64,000 bases of DNA from Porodaedalea pini (Eukaryota; Basidiomycota; Agaricomycetes; Hymenochaetales; Hymenochaetaceae): contig NBAY01000104.1 of the NCBI GenBank assembly GCA_002794775.1, positions 1 to 64,000 of the forward strand, read 5' to 3'. Of the stretch, positions 42,177-54,500 are shown one piece after another. The position numbers were made by a program, and so were the translations under genes. The notes under the pieces are model-generated. The model was given only the letters and a program-made list of their open reading frames with translations, was not told the origin of the DNA and searched no databases. Positions within the stretch are counted from its first letter, which is position 1. Every line of letters begins with the position of its first letter.

Positions 42177-45100
42177 ATGTACTTTCCGACGTCTGCGGCT
42201 CGTCAGCTCTCGACAGTACCATCCTTGCCTAATCTCTCTCCGGAGTCTGTGATCGCGTTATGTCCCAGCGTCAACAAGGCGCTCTTTTGCACTCTTACGA
42301 AGAACAGTATCGCAATATGGCGAGCTAGGGTGCGTTGAGCGTTGGAACGGGACGAAGCTGGGGATTGACCAAGCTCTAACACAGCCTGCCGTGGTCCTTG
42401 CTTTTCTGTCGAGAACCACAACGTCGTTACTCGAGCACGGGGATAATGTATCCGCTCGATGGGCACCGGATGGGACAAGAATACTTATTCAGGTACGTCA
42501 CTATCCCTGCTTTTTCTGGATTCTGACTGTCTGAAACTGCCTGCATAGACTAGTGAATCATATTTGGTTCTCGTCCATGTACACTACGATGGGAGGCAGT
42601 CGATGGAACCGTATCAAACGCCACCATTGCCATCCAGTGCTCAACGCCTTTTCCAGCCAGGTCCGGGTGAAGCCTTACCGATGTTCTCGGTCACTTTGAG
42701 TTTTGAGGGTGTCATTCGTGTAGATGGCGATCTTCTGAGGTGTGGTTATTTGGAGCCTCGAAGCGTAGCGACCCTGAAATCACATCTAGTGTGTCTCCCC
42801 GCAAACAATGCATCATGTTTTCTACCAAGGATCCACCGTCCGTACAACGTATTCCTTGGCCGACGGTAGACGGTGAATTCAATGACGAGTACGAGGATAC
42901 AGAGTCCAAACGAACGCTGTCGGGGCACGACACATGGATTCTGAACGACTACGAGCTGCCTTGGCTAATGAACCCTAATGGTTTGCTCTTGACTAAGTTG
43001 TCAAAGCTTCGAGATTGACTGACTTCTTCCAGTGACCGTTGTTCAGATGTCGTACTCCCGAGCCGCGAAAGTAGAAACTTGGATTACATCTGATGGACGC
43101 GCATACTTTGTGCAGCTAGTTGAAATAGCAGCTGGTCGTACAAATAGCGGTTCCCAGGCAACTGTAGAGGAAGGCCAGCAGAGTCGGGTGAGTGCTGCAG
43201 TATGAGCAAGAAACGGATTTTAAGTCTGCTTGCATCTTCTGCATCATCGGCCATCGGCCATCTTTCCTTGACATTCAACTTTTCTAGGTTAGCCAGAGCT
43301 CAGAAGGATCGGTACTACATTGGCAGGGTGTCTGCATACACGACGTAGAGCCTCCACGATGGGTTCAAAAACAAAGGGCGCAGGACGACAATGATAGTGA
43401 ATTTGACTATATTGAATCACGCCGAGCCGTGTGTCTCTCCACCAACTCGAAGTTTTCAGTTGTGGCCACAGGAACGCAAAGGTGAGGTGCCTTTCTCGTG
43501 AAACTGTGATCGCGGTCATTGATTTGTAACAAGTGGTACTGTAGAACTCGCCAACTTCCCTTCTTTTGAAGGAGAAATGCCGAAATCACAGTTCCTCCAA
43601 TTACCGAGCTTCTATGAGCACTCCAAGCCAGGGTCTGTCTGTGCTATGGAATGGAGCTCGGATGGCTATGCTCTTGCTGTAGGCTGGAGTAATGGATGGG
43701 CAGTGTGGAGCGTAGGAGGAAGATGTTTAGCCTGGGGCTTTGGAGTTGAGGACAATGTGGATAACGCAAGGTAAAATTGAGTGAAGAGCGCAAACAACGG
43801 TACTGATTCCATATAGGTTTCAAGACACTTTTATGTTTGGGATACTGGACCTCGTGAGGAACCTTTTTTTCCTGCTCCTCAGGCTTTCCATCTCATGCAA
43901 ATAGTTTTGGGGCCAAGGGAATTTTGAATTATTCGTGCTGTCCGAGCTCAATCCAAATAGCAAGTGTCCGTCATCGTACTCTTAAATGTTAGCTCATTGA
44001 CCTAATTTACAGAGCCTGACGGACAACTTTTTCTTATCCCATTCGCCAAGAGTGCTGTGACCGAGCAGCAGACGCCCGTATGTATCTATTTGAAGGCCTT
44101 TGAACAGAACTCAGACTTTGTTGCAGGATAATACTCGATACGCCTTCTTACAAATGGACGATCGAGTACTTGTTTATCGTGGTGCAGATCAGCCTGATAT
44201 GAGCGTGATTAACCCAGAATCAGATGTCTGGCAACATGTCAAGGTGCGTGATCCTCATCTTACTGTAGTTAGTTGGCTTAATTTCGAAGAACTAGATCCC
44301 TCTGGAATACCTTGCTACAAACTGGCCCATACGATATTCTGCAATCAGCATGGACGGTCGTCTCATAGCTGTCGCAGGTCGGCGGGGGCTAATTCATTTC
44401 AGCACCACGTCTGGCCGCTGGAAACTATTTGGCGACAGCGTTCAAGAGCAAGCTTTCGCAATAAAAGGCGGGATTCTCTGGTTTCATCATGTCTTGATTG
44501 CTGCCGTTGAGCTGTCGAAAGCATATCAGGTACGTGGAAGTTTTTGATTACGAGAGGGACGGATTATCTAAAGCCTGGACTTCTTTCGATAGATTAGATT
44601 GTACTCTCGAGACCTTGATCTCAGTAATCAAAATGTCCTGCACAGAGAAGTACTAACGTCTCCAGTTGTCACGATCTCTCTCGTCGACAACTCCCTTCTC
44701 GTGTATACCGCCGACAATACTCTAAGCCACTATCTTATTGCCCCAACAAGGGAAACCATACAACTTCATTTTTGCGGTAGTATTACCTTTGACGGTGTGA
44801 TCGCTGCACCAAATGCCGTCAGAGGATTGAGTTGGATGATCCCGAATGCACAAAAGCGTAAGTAATGGGATGTGACGCCGTCGTCAGTTCGTGAGCTGAC
44901 GGCTTTGTGTAGAACTTGGAGATCCGATGGAAGATCTTGCTGTTGCGACCGTGCTCATGATGGTCGGGGGCAAACTGGTACTTCTTCGGCCGCAAAAGGC
45001 CGGTGAACAGGAGGTAAAATACGATATGCAGATTCTCGCAGACCGCATAGAATTTTGTTGGATACATCTTCGTGGCATTGGAACTCTAGAGAACTCACTG

Positions 45101-46081
45101 TGGGGTTATGACGGGCGAGGAATTCGAGTTTGGCTCAATGCATTGAGCATCGAGACTCCTTCAGAGCCTGACAGCCCGCTCGATTCCATTCAAGAAAGTG
45201 TCAACATACCACTAGACTTTTACCCTTTGTGTGAGATATCCCACCTTTCTATATTTGAAACTACTTCTTATGATATCAGCATGTTTAATGGACAAGGGCA
45301 TATTGATAGGCGCAGAACATGAAATAGCAACGCGCTCTTCTCTACCATTTGTTCTGTTCAGACACACAACAAGCGTAAGTGGAACTTTGTCCGTAATGCA
45401 AATTTGCTGACGTTTTATTTAGTCCCATCTCTTTCTCCATCATATTTTGCATGCGCACCTCCAGTCCGGTGAAGCCGAACAAGCTGTTTCCTTCGCCAAA
45501 CACTACGAAAACCTGGTGTACTTCGCCCACGCCCTTGAGATCTTGCTTCACACGGTAGTTGAGTCTGAAGGTGACGTCGAGGGCTCGTCAGAGAGCCTTG
45601 CTGCGTCTGGGGTGTTGCCGAGGGTGATTGAATTTCTAGATCATTTCGATGCCGCTCTAGATGTTGTTGTCGGTTGTGCCCGAAAGACGGAGATGACTCG
45701 GTGGAAATTCTTGTTTGGCATCGTCGGCAACCCCAAAACTTTGTTTGACGTGAGGCCTTCTTCTATCTCATGTTCATACACACTCTGAACCTCCAATTGC
45801 AGAAATGCCTTGCTTTTAACAAACTCAAGACTGCCGCATCGTATTTACTCGTCCTGCACAATCTAGATCAGTTGGAAGACAACAAAGGAGCGATTGTCCT
45901 TCTGAACAGAGCTTTGGAGGATGAAGATTGGCAGTTATGTCGGGAGCTTCTACGGTTCCTGCACTCTATCGATGATAGCGGGTCTGCATTGCGGGAAGCC
46001 CTCGCTCAGACCAGTATTATCTCAGAGTCTAGCCCTGTACGTCTTGTGGAGACGAACGGTGGCGCAAGCTTGCAGCAGTAG
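42177..46081 (+). CDS. RIC1: RIC1, subunit of the Ypt6/Rab6 exchange factor
   Basis: With Rgp1 it activates the Golgi Rab GTPase Ypt6. Seventeen exons: 42177-42329, 42385-42492, 42549-42739, 42790-42980, 43033-43187, 43288-43481, 43534-43770, 43817-43853, 43905-43959, 44013-44077, 44127-44243, 44296-44529, 44593-44857, 44913-45230, 45280-45374, 45423-45749, 45803-46081; 1,006 residues. The N-terminal half is a beta-propeller (WD-like segments such as SARWAPDGTRILIQ, MEWSSDGYALAVGW, DGRLIAVAGRRGLIHF) and the C-terminal half is the helical RIC1 domain. Intron 43960-44012 begins GCAAGT rather than GT; this is the only choice that keeps the frame. Confidence 0.92.
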
Positions 46082-46511
46082 ACTCTTCCTTTCTTCCTGT
46101 TCTCCGTCCCTTCCTCTTGTTACCAGCGCGCCACTAATGTACGCCGCATTCCTGATGTTTATTACAGCACTTTCATTGTTGTCTCTTGACATGTGTGCAT
46201 ACTGTGTAATCTGTCTGCTTATTTGCACTATGTATGACCCGATTATTACTGGCCCAGAGCAAGCGGGCTCGCATTTCATTCAATTTATTTTATTTGACTA
46301 GAAATGCGCGAAAATGAGATGCCTTCGGAGGTGAAAAATGCTGTCTCCTTTGCCGCTATTTCAGTATCTTAGTATGTCTCGAATTAGGCAAGTAGTCATC
46401 CAGAGTATCTTACGATCTTCAAGTACTAGTACTAGCACTGTCTTTTTCAGACACATACATATTCATAATTATATTGCCGAATGCAATATTGATACTAATG
46501 ATCCTCGGTGA
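46082..46511. other. Intergenic between RIC1 and the hAT-like element
   Basis: AT-rich, with a short AGTACT repeat near 46420-46435. No gene is supported. Confidence 0.45.
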
Positions 46512-46519
46512 GTTTATAG

Positions 46520-47310
46520 AGGACCCCCGGCAATCCACAAAAATGCCTGCCCCAGGAGGGGGGGTCGTTAGGTGGCTTTTTTTTTGCCAAATTTGGGTCC
46601 ATTTTATCTGGTTTGGGCCTGGCGTATGAGTTTTTTGAAAAAATTAGCCGGATTTTTGACCTAGGCCTTCCTTTTTTTTTCCGCGCTCCAATATTAATCC
46701 TGTGCGCATTTCCCTCAGCATTTTGCTTTGCTTTTTATGCACTGAAGGGAGTGATTGTGTATTAGTTACAGTAGCAGCACTAATATAATATCAATGTTTC
46801 TTTCCTAAACTCCTTCATCACGGCCAAAAAATGAATCTCTTTTCTTTTTGACCACAGGATGTGTCTCGGATGATGCATATGTAAGGCCACAGCCTATTCA
46901 TTTGTAGTCTTGCCATTCTCTGGTATTCATCGTGAATCGTCACGTCGTCTGGTTCAGTTGATGTTCTTTGATAGGAGTTACTGTTCATTTTTGCTTAGAT
47001 AACAACACTTTTTTTTTGGAGTACATCGTAGAGATTTGCACTTGTAATTATATCCCAATACAGTAAATTTATATTATTTTAATATTTTAATTCATGCTTG
47101 ACTAAGCAAGAGTGATCCTGAATCACGCTGTCCCTGCACTGATTATCCGGATTGGGGTAGGCTTAAGATAGCTGGCCCAAGGCTCTTGTCTGGATAATTT
47201 CTGTGGCCTTCAGCCAAATTTTGACCCAAATTAGCTGGAAAAACCTAGGCCTCAGGTCCGAAAATCATCCGGATTGGGTCCATGGGTCTACCTGGATTAC
47301 CGGGGGTCCT
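46520..47310. mobile_element. Non-autonomous hAT-like DNA element with 8-bp target duplication
   Basis: The 791-bp element begins AGGACCCCCGGCAATCCA and ends with its reverse complement carrying one mismatch (18-bp terminal inverted repeats). GTTTATAG flanks it on both sides (46512-46519 and 47311-47318). An 8-bp duplication with short inverted repeats is the hAT pattern. There is no transposase frame inside, so it depends on an element elsewhere. The interior is T-rich with several homopolymers. Confidence 0.88.
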
Positions 47311-47318
47311 GTTTATAG

Positions 47319-47854
47319 CCAATCGGACCATGACCGTTTTGGGAAGGCGCGGGCCGGCGTAAACTGAGCCTTGCAAAGTGGGTCCAAAAAGCCTTTCCTT
47401 TCTTTATTTCCATCATGTGTGTTACGGTTTCCATCCTCAGAATCATCACGCCGGTGAGACTGCGGCATTGAATTTCACACTTATCCATAGCTTTGTCTGC
47501 GGTCGGTGAGTCATGTCTTGTATAACTCATTCTACATATATTCGCAAAACTAATTTTGCGGCAGTTCCGGCATTTTCATCTTCGGTGAGTACGGTTGTTG
47601 CAATACACCCTAGGTATCTTTTTTCACCCTGGCTTTGCTTTACTCGTCCAATCGGGCGTCTTGCAACAATATTGCACGTCTGTTACTGTACTCTGCGCTT
47701 GCCCGCATCCACGAGTTGGCAAAGTTGCTCGCAGGCAAAACGCTTCCTTTGTCTTTTTGCCCCTGCCTTAGCAGTTGCATGAGCAACATGCCGTCGAGTA
47801 CGTCATATAGCTCAGTTGAGCGTTACAAAACTGCGACCGGGTTCTTGTATTTCT
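47319..47854. other. Intergenic upstream of the F-box gene
   Basis: Several short ATGs in other frames (for example 47768 and 47779) could act as upstream starts. No separate gene is supported. Confidence 0.4.
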
Positions 47855-49309
47855 ATGCGGTGGCTTTCCGTTGTCCATCCTAATCTGCTCCGTATGTCCT
47901 CTCCAATGGAGCTCGACGCTCCACCGAGAAAGTCCGCTAGCCCGTTGGAGCATGACCCAGGAGGAATAAGCTCAAGTAGCAGGTCTGAAATTATTTGGTA
48001 CAACGATTTGCTCACTAGCAGACTCCCCCGTGAAATCATCAGCGAAGTATTCTCTGTGGCCTGCGACGTCGAAAACGCCGCGGATCATACCTATGAGAAC
48101 ACTACGCTGGCACCGTTGTGTCTATCGCAAGTCTCAAGTCTATGGCGGGAAGTCGCTATATCAACACCTAGGCTATGGACGCATCTGCATGTTGTTGTTC
48201 GACGGGCAGATATCAATTCTGCGCTTGAGCTCGTCAAGCTATGGGTTCCGCGCTGCAAGCATCGGCCACTCAAGATTGACATTACCTTTAAAGACGAGCA
48301 GGGCCCATTCATACTATATCCTGAAGACTCGCTGAACCTGTTCCGGGTGGTCACCAAAACTGCCGCGCTACTGAGAAGGGGGCTGAACTACGAGCTGGAT
48401 AAGGCCTATTTTGAAACTCATGTGAAGGCAGGCAGCTCTGGAGTGCTTCCACTATTAGAAGAAAGGTACCTTTGGTACTATGGTGTAGGCAACGCCCCGA
48501 GTAAAGGGGGCCTTCCCAACATACCCCTGTTAGTTCGCGGTGTTCGCCGCGCAGTAGATGAATTTGGATTTGGGTATCACGAGCCGCTCAGCGCCTCGCT
48601 AACGAGGCTTGAGCTCCAGGATACCAACGGCGTCACCTGTCTATCCACGACGGAGCTACTCATAATCCTTGCCGAGTTCCGGCAGCTCCGTTACATCTCG
48701 GCATACATAGACCATGGGGATATGCCTCCAGCTGAACAAGTGGTTGCTGTGAACGTGTCGACTTTCAAATTAGCTTGGACGTACACGACAGACCCTGGCG
48801 CGCTATTTGATAACCTCCATGCGCCACATATAGAGGAGATGGAACTCTCTGGAGACATTCCTGCGGGTGCCGCTTGGAACCATCTTCTACGCTTCTTCGA
48901 ACGTAGCCGCCCCCCGCTAAGCACACTGGCACTCGAGAATTTCGACACGACTGCGGCCGTGACACGCCTGGCTGACTGCCTCGCATTGTGCGACGCACTC
49001 GAGAGCCTTTGGCTTGAGGATTGCATTGTCGATGATGAATTCGTCGCGAGCCTCGGTCGCCGTAATGTTCTGGCCGAAAATAGCGTACTCTCACGATTGC
49101 GTATATTTGGCCTTGTTTCTGCAGAGGATATCACGGGTGACTGCTTAGTTCAAACTTTGCGGAATGCTGACACCACAGAGCTGAAGGAAATATTTGTGTT
49201 CGACTGCAACGGCGTACTACAGGAACACTGTGACGCCATCGAGGAGCAGTACAAAGACACGGCATCACTTTCAGCTATCATAATAACTCCAGGCGAGCCC
49301 ATCGACTGA
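47855..49309 (+). CDS. F-box protein, substrate receptor candidate
   Basis: A single-exon frame with ATG 47855 (484 residues) or more likely ATG 47894 (471 residues, MSSPMELDAPPRKS). An F-box-like region follows a short disordered leader: LPREIISEVFSVACD, then LAPLCLSQVSSLWREVAISTPRLWT, the pattern of the large basidiomycete F-box family. Downstream are leucine-rich-repeat-like segments (ALENFDTTAAVTRLADCL, ALESLWLEDCIVDDE). It would present a substrate to an SCF ubiquitin ligase; the target is unknown. Lack of introns sets it apart from its neighbours. Confidence 0.75.
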   Translation: MRWLSVVHPNLLRMSSPMELDAPPRKSASPLEHDPGGISSSSRSEIIWYNDLLTSRLPREIISEVFSVACDVENAADHTYENTTLAPLCLSQVSSLWREVAISTPRLWTHLHVVVRRADINSALELVKLWVPRCKHRPLKIDITFKDEQGPFILYPEDSLNLFRVVTKTAALLRRGLNYELDKAYFETHVKAGSSGVLPLLEERYLWYYGVGNAPSKGGLPNIPLLVRGVRRAVDEFGFGYHEPLSASLTRLELQDTNGVTCLSTTELLIILAEFRQLRYISAYIDHGDMPPAEQVVAVNVSTFKLAWTYTTDPGALFDNLHAPHIEEMELSGDIPAGAAWNHLLRFFERSRPPLSTLALENFDTTAAVTRLADCLALCDALESLWLEDCIVDDEFVASLGRRNVLAENSVLSRLRIFGLVSAEDITGDCLVQTLRNADTTELKEIFVFDCNGVLQEHCDAIEEQYKDTASLSAIIITPGEPID

Positions 49310-49801
49310 AGCAGCCTTCAGCGCCACTGCAGTTTTCGTAGTTTTTCCCCTATAAGCTTCGCTTTTCTGTCATAATATCAGTGTACGGTCTTCTTTTATT
49401 TGTGGTTCCTCAACATACATACGCCTCCCATGGTTCGTCGAAAATATTAACTGTAAATATGGTAGGGCACACGGGGAGACGAAATATAATCAAGTGTGTT
49501 GTGCTTGCACTTTGCGGTCTACAATGGTAAAAAATGCAAAGTTGCTACGACGCCTTATTCGAGTTCTCTTTGCTGGCGAACCTGGGTTCAAGGGGCATGA
49601 AAGCGGAGCGTGTCACAACGACGGCGAGCGACGCGACCATGGCCCAGCATGCTGTTTTGTTGTATGACTCACGCGATGATTATCTACGAGAGCATATGGT
49701 CGCAATTTACAACCAGTTGCTCTTCCCAAAATCTTTCCTCGCATCTCCTTGAATTTGTTCTACTTCCTCAAGCTCAATAGCGTTGGAGGTTGAAGAGCAA
49801 C
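49310..49801. other. Intergenic between F-box gene and dioxygenase
   Basis: A 72-codon open frame at 49534-49752 has no family resemblance; not called. Confidence 0.45.
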
Positions 49802-51314
49802 ATGGCCGTGTCTTTGGCAAGGGCGTTTCTGACGCGCGCTATGGCAACTCTGACAAGAAATCGCTTTCAGTCCATTCATTATACGTCCGAAGGCGCTGTC
49901 ACGATCTCGTATCCGACTCTGCAATCTTCTCCTCTGTCACTGCAGGCATCCATTGGTAAATGATTTGACTTCCAACTGTGAAAACGCCTCTTGACCTGTG
50001 TTCGAAAGAGAGGGCTTTCGGCTCCGATCCGAAAGCACTGGGCATTATTGTCGTCAAAGACCTTCCCTCGGACTACACTGCTAAGCGGGAGCGCCTTTTG
50101 AAGCTAGCAGATCGATTTGCGAGTTTGACAGAAAGCTCGAAGGAGAAATACGTTGACCCAAGAAGCCATTACAGGTGTGTTTTCTGCGGTCTCGTTTGTC
50201 AACTTAACCTCATTGCCAGTTAGTCATGGTTGGTCGCATGGCAAGGTAACGTGTGCTAGGCATTTCAGCGACGGACGTCTTACCCGATTCACCGATCTAA
50301 GGAAATCATGAATGGCAAGCCAGGCAAGTTTCGCACCACTCCAAAATTTCTCGGGGAACTCAAGGTTAGTAGATACCTTGAAGGGCTCCTATTATGCAAA
50401 TCCCTTGATCGATAGTCCTTCTGTGGGTTCCCTCGAGAAGCAAACTTATCCAGAATATTATGGTAACAACATCTGTATGTGGTACTCGGATTTGGAGGAA
50501 ACAAAACTTTGATTTTTGAGCGTTATTCACTCGCAGGGCCAGCTGCGGATGAGGCCGGTGTGGAAGGGTTTGAAGAGGCGTTTAAGGATCTTGGGAGGGT
50601 TGTCTACGAAGTTGGTTGCGACCTGGCTGCTGCCTGTCAACCCTTCGGTACGTGCCTTGCGAGCGCGTGTATTACAGCCAGTATTGCTTACTTTCACTCA
50701 ACTATAGCCTCCGAACACCTTTCAGACCGCTCGCTTTCTCTACCTGACCTTATCTCGAAGCAGACAACGAAAGCACGCCTGCTCCATTATTTCCCGCCGA
50801 ACTCAGAGAACTCAATTCCTGCAGAAGATGAGCCCATCGACAGTTGGTGCGGTTTCCACCTTGACCATTCGCTTCTTACGGGTCTCTGTTCAGTTGGGTT
50901 CACACTTCTTTACCCACCTCTACATCTCTCAACCTAGTGTTTGTGCAGGCTATGTTCCTCTCTCACGAGCCGAATGAACCTCCGAAGATCGTGGGCTCTC
51001 CTTCCTCGCAGTCCGGTCTCTATATTCGCTCGCGCGGCGGAAATCTCACCAAGGTGTCTATCCCAGCCGACTGTCTTGCTTTCCAGACGGGAGAGGCGTT
51101 AGAACTCGCGACTGGCGGGAAGTTGCGTGCAACGCCTCATTGCGTACGTGTCGGTGCGGGGGAGGGAGCGCAACGGGTGTCGCGTGAGACGTTCGCACTC
51201 TTTATGCAGCCTGAGACACACCAGCTGGTTGGACCGGATGAAACTTTCGGCCAGTTTAGTAGGCGAATTTTCAATGAACATTATCAAGACACACTTGCCC
51301 CCGCGGCCGCTTAG
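49802..51314 (+). CDS. 2-oxoglutarate/Fe(II) dioxygenase-like protein
   Basis: Exons 49802-49955, 50009-50174, 50224-50245, 50302-50323, 50373-50474, 50537-50647, 50708-50892, 50949-51314; 375 residues. The fold is the isopenicillin N synthase-like barrel: metal ligands HLD in WCGFHLDHSLLTG and H in ATPHCVRVG, and 2-oxoglutarate-binding RVS in the following strand. The substrate is unknown. The N-terminus (MAVSLARAFLTRAMATLTRNRF) is arginine-rich without acids, like a mitochondrial presequence. Intron 50324-50372 begins GCAAGT, and two exons are 22 nt. It is convergent with ATG26. Confidence 0.85.
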
Positions 51315-51539
51315 TCCTCGGAAATGGTACTTGCTGGGGGAGTAGAAATCCGTATATATTGTGAATCATGTAAAATAAGGTATACAGTTGCGGGGCTATT
51401 AAAGACAAGTGGACAATAACACGCACATATCTAATCTAAAAGCAGAGAAATAACATACAAACACGGTATGAATGGATAACACTATAACGAAGACAATTAT
51501 ACAAGATGCAGCATGAAACATGGCCTGGATATTCAAAAA
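51315..51539. terminator. Convergent 3' ends of the dioxygenase gene and ATG26
   Basis: 225 AT-rich bases between facing stop codons; the two 3' UTRs probably meet or overlap. Confidence 0.4.
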
Positions 51540-54500
51540 TTAGATCCGTGAATTATTCTTCGGCGAGCTAGGCTGTAATGCTTCGGGCAACACCGAGAGG
51601 ACGGCAGCGGCAAGGCTGTTACGCTTTGAGGTGGGCGACTGAGTACGCAGCTCGCTACTGTGACGGGAAGAGCGCCTGTCGTCCGAATCAGAGATAACGC
51701 TCCAGTCTTCACTATGCGCTTCTTGAGCATCGAAGTAGCTATTAGCCGAGCTTTGCGGAGAAGAGAAGGAAGTCGAAAAGGTCGCACTTCGCGAACGTTG
51801 ATTCTCGCGGATCGTCTCGCTTTCCTCTGCTTCAATACCCGTACGAGACGCCTTAATGAGACTCCTGGCATATTCCAAGTCTCGGTAGATGGATTCTATT
51901 GCTGTTGCGACACCATTTTCCTGTAAGTCCGATTTATTAGTTTATGATCTATATGGAGAAAATCAAATAACTCACCGAGCGGATGTTCTCTCCTACAAGC
52001 CTCGCCTTCGCGATTTGTTTCTCGTCTGTCGTCGCTAGGGTAAGAGCATCCGCCAAACCTTCGACAGTCAGCTTGCGAACGCAAGAACCGACACCAAGTG
52101 CCTCGACACGATCGCCCCAGAAGAATTGATCTCCGAAGAATGGCTTTATGATAGTTGGTATTCCAGCACGAAGGCTTGCACCCGTGGTTCCTGCGCCTCC
52201 ATGATGACAGGCCGCCTCTATGCGCTTGAAAAGCCAATCGTGCGGAATAGATTTGACCGCATATATCTGCGGCGGAAGCGGCATCTCCGGGTCCGATACA
52301 TCGGTGCCTTTCTTCGCTTGAAGACGATCAGACCATCCCTTCGACAAAATAGCATGCACGCCGCTTCGCGCAATGGCCTCGATGACGCAGCGTGTCATGG
52401 CATCTGGATCGGAAACAACTATACTTCCGAAACCAATATACACGACTTTCTTCTCCGCTTGATGCGCTGAGTCGATAAAATCGACTAGGTCCTTTGGAGG
52501 AGTCCATTTCGCAGGGCTGACGTCAGCATCGTCTAAGAACCAGTAACCTATGGCGAAGGCAATGTGAATCATCCAAGATCAAAGGTACGAAAAGAAGTTC
52601 ATTTACCGGTGACTCGAATCCACTCTGGCCAATCCAAAGGAGGTGGGACCACTGTCGGACTAAAGTTATAAAGGAAGGGAACCTTGTGTGGTTCAAGTTT
52701 GTCTAGGTTAGTGCTTGGCATTCCCAGCGTTTCTCGCCTCCAACGGTTTATCTGTCCGGCAGTTGCTCGCCAGAAGACTTGATCGAACATTACATACGAC
52801 TACAAAAAGCATGAGAGCATGTTGCAGAATGATACGAGGCGTAGCCTTACCATGTAATTGTACCCGCCCCCCATCTTGTGCTCCGGCACAGCGAAAGCAT
52901 GAGGATACGCTCGAGTCCTTGTCCAAGTCATAGTAAATGCTCTATAGAATGGAATTCGGAGCGCTTCCGCTATATGGATGCCAGCCATTGCACTCGGACT
53001 TTCGATCAGCACATCGGTGCCTTGGCAAGCATCCCAAGATGTTTTCAGTAGGTCATCAATCCATCCTCGGAACTTCTGTATGCCTTCCTTCAAGAATGAA
53101 ACGGTGAACATGCCATTCTCGACACAAATGCGCATGAGTTCAGCTGGGTCTCCGCCAACGTATCCAAACTCTATGCCATGCGACTCGACCCATTCTTTGA
53201 ACTCGCCGTGCGTTGCGATACGTACTTTGTGGCCATCTGCCATGAGGCCCTTCGCAAGTGCAATGTACGGCTGCACGTCACCTCTCGAGCCGATAGTCAG
53301 GCACGTAAAATGTAGCGGCTGACGTGGCTTGAATGTTAAGAAGGTCGACGATGTTGACGTGAACATAACCGCCGGCAGATCCTCTGCTGTGGATTCTACA
53401 GGTAATTTCGGATCTTCGTCACCAAATAGCGACGCCGGCTCAAGTTCCTCCAACATAAGTGCGTCGCGCTCCGCGTTGCTTGCATTCTGCAATACTCTGC
53501 TAGTCGACCTGTGGTGTACAATCTCCATCTGACGCTCAAGGAGATTGACGAACGCCGTGCGGCGGTCGGCCGAGCCAAATTCGAAGAACAGTTCCTCATG
53601 GCCTTTGATTATGACTACGAGTCCCACATGTCCAAATCGGTATGCCTTCGTTTTCTCCAGCGAGAGGATGTCACGAATAGGCAGTTGCATCCTGGTTCTT
53701 GTTGCTAAGGGACCACTTGACTTGAAGCAAAAGAAATTGGTTGAGACATAGATGCGACCGTACGTGGGCAATAGTCTGAATAGATAACCCTGGAAGTCTA
53801 ATTGTGGGATTAGTAGCTCATCACCTTTACGAATAATGTCATGAACGTACATCCAAGCAAAAGCTCTCTTTCATCAAAAGCAAATGTTGTACGGAATTTT
53901 TCAACAACTTCCGGCTCTGCTGCATTTCTGGCTTCTAAGATGCTAAAGCCAAAGTCCGAAGAACCGCGCTCTCCAGGACGGGAAGAGGATGACACGTTGG
54001 AAACAACTTCGGAAACGCCCTTCTGCCCAATATTTGCGCCGGACGAAAAGGCCGACGGTGAAGCAAATACGCGGCGAGGGCCACGCAGCCACGTAGGTAC
54101 TCCCCACGAAGCTGTACTAATAGAGCTGTCTCTAGACGCTATGGGGACGAGCTCTGAAGGAGGAGAAGGCGGAGGCGGGTAGGTATGTGCAAAGTCGACA
54201 CTCTTGACCGCAGCGATTACTGCAGTGTCAGGCTGAGCGCGCAGCGCGGCAGCAAACTCACTTGATTCAGCCGTTGTAGTCTGATCGGATGTGCCAGATC
54301 GGATTGACTGAGAACTAAGAGCTGAGGGTGATGAAACCAAAGGGCCGGACTGTCGTAGTACTGTAGTGGGTTCTTGTGCCCTTGTTTGGACACTACTCTG
54401 AGTTGGAGTGGGCTCCGTAGATCCAGATTCAGACTGGAAGGGGCGGAGCAACGACGCAAGCTTCAATCCGTAGCCGCTTCTGTTACTCTGCTCAGTCGAT

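Noticed and set aside
47816..47854. Extension of the F-box protein to a TTG start
   Set aside because: Nuclear genes rarely start at TTG, and two ATGs follow in the same frame before the F-box region.
49534..49752. 72-codon frame upstream of the dioxygenase
   Set aside because: No motif, no splice link to the dioxygenase exons.
53825..53850. 26-nt intron in ATG26
   Set aside because: The alternative 53-nt intron (53798-53850) has a branch site and restores the conserved GRAM sequence GYFQGYLF.
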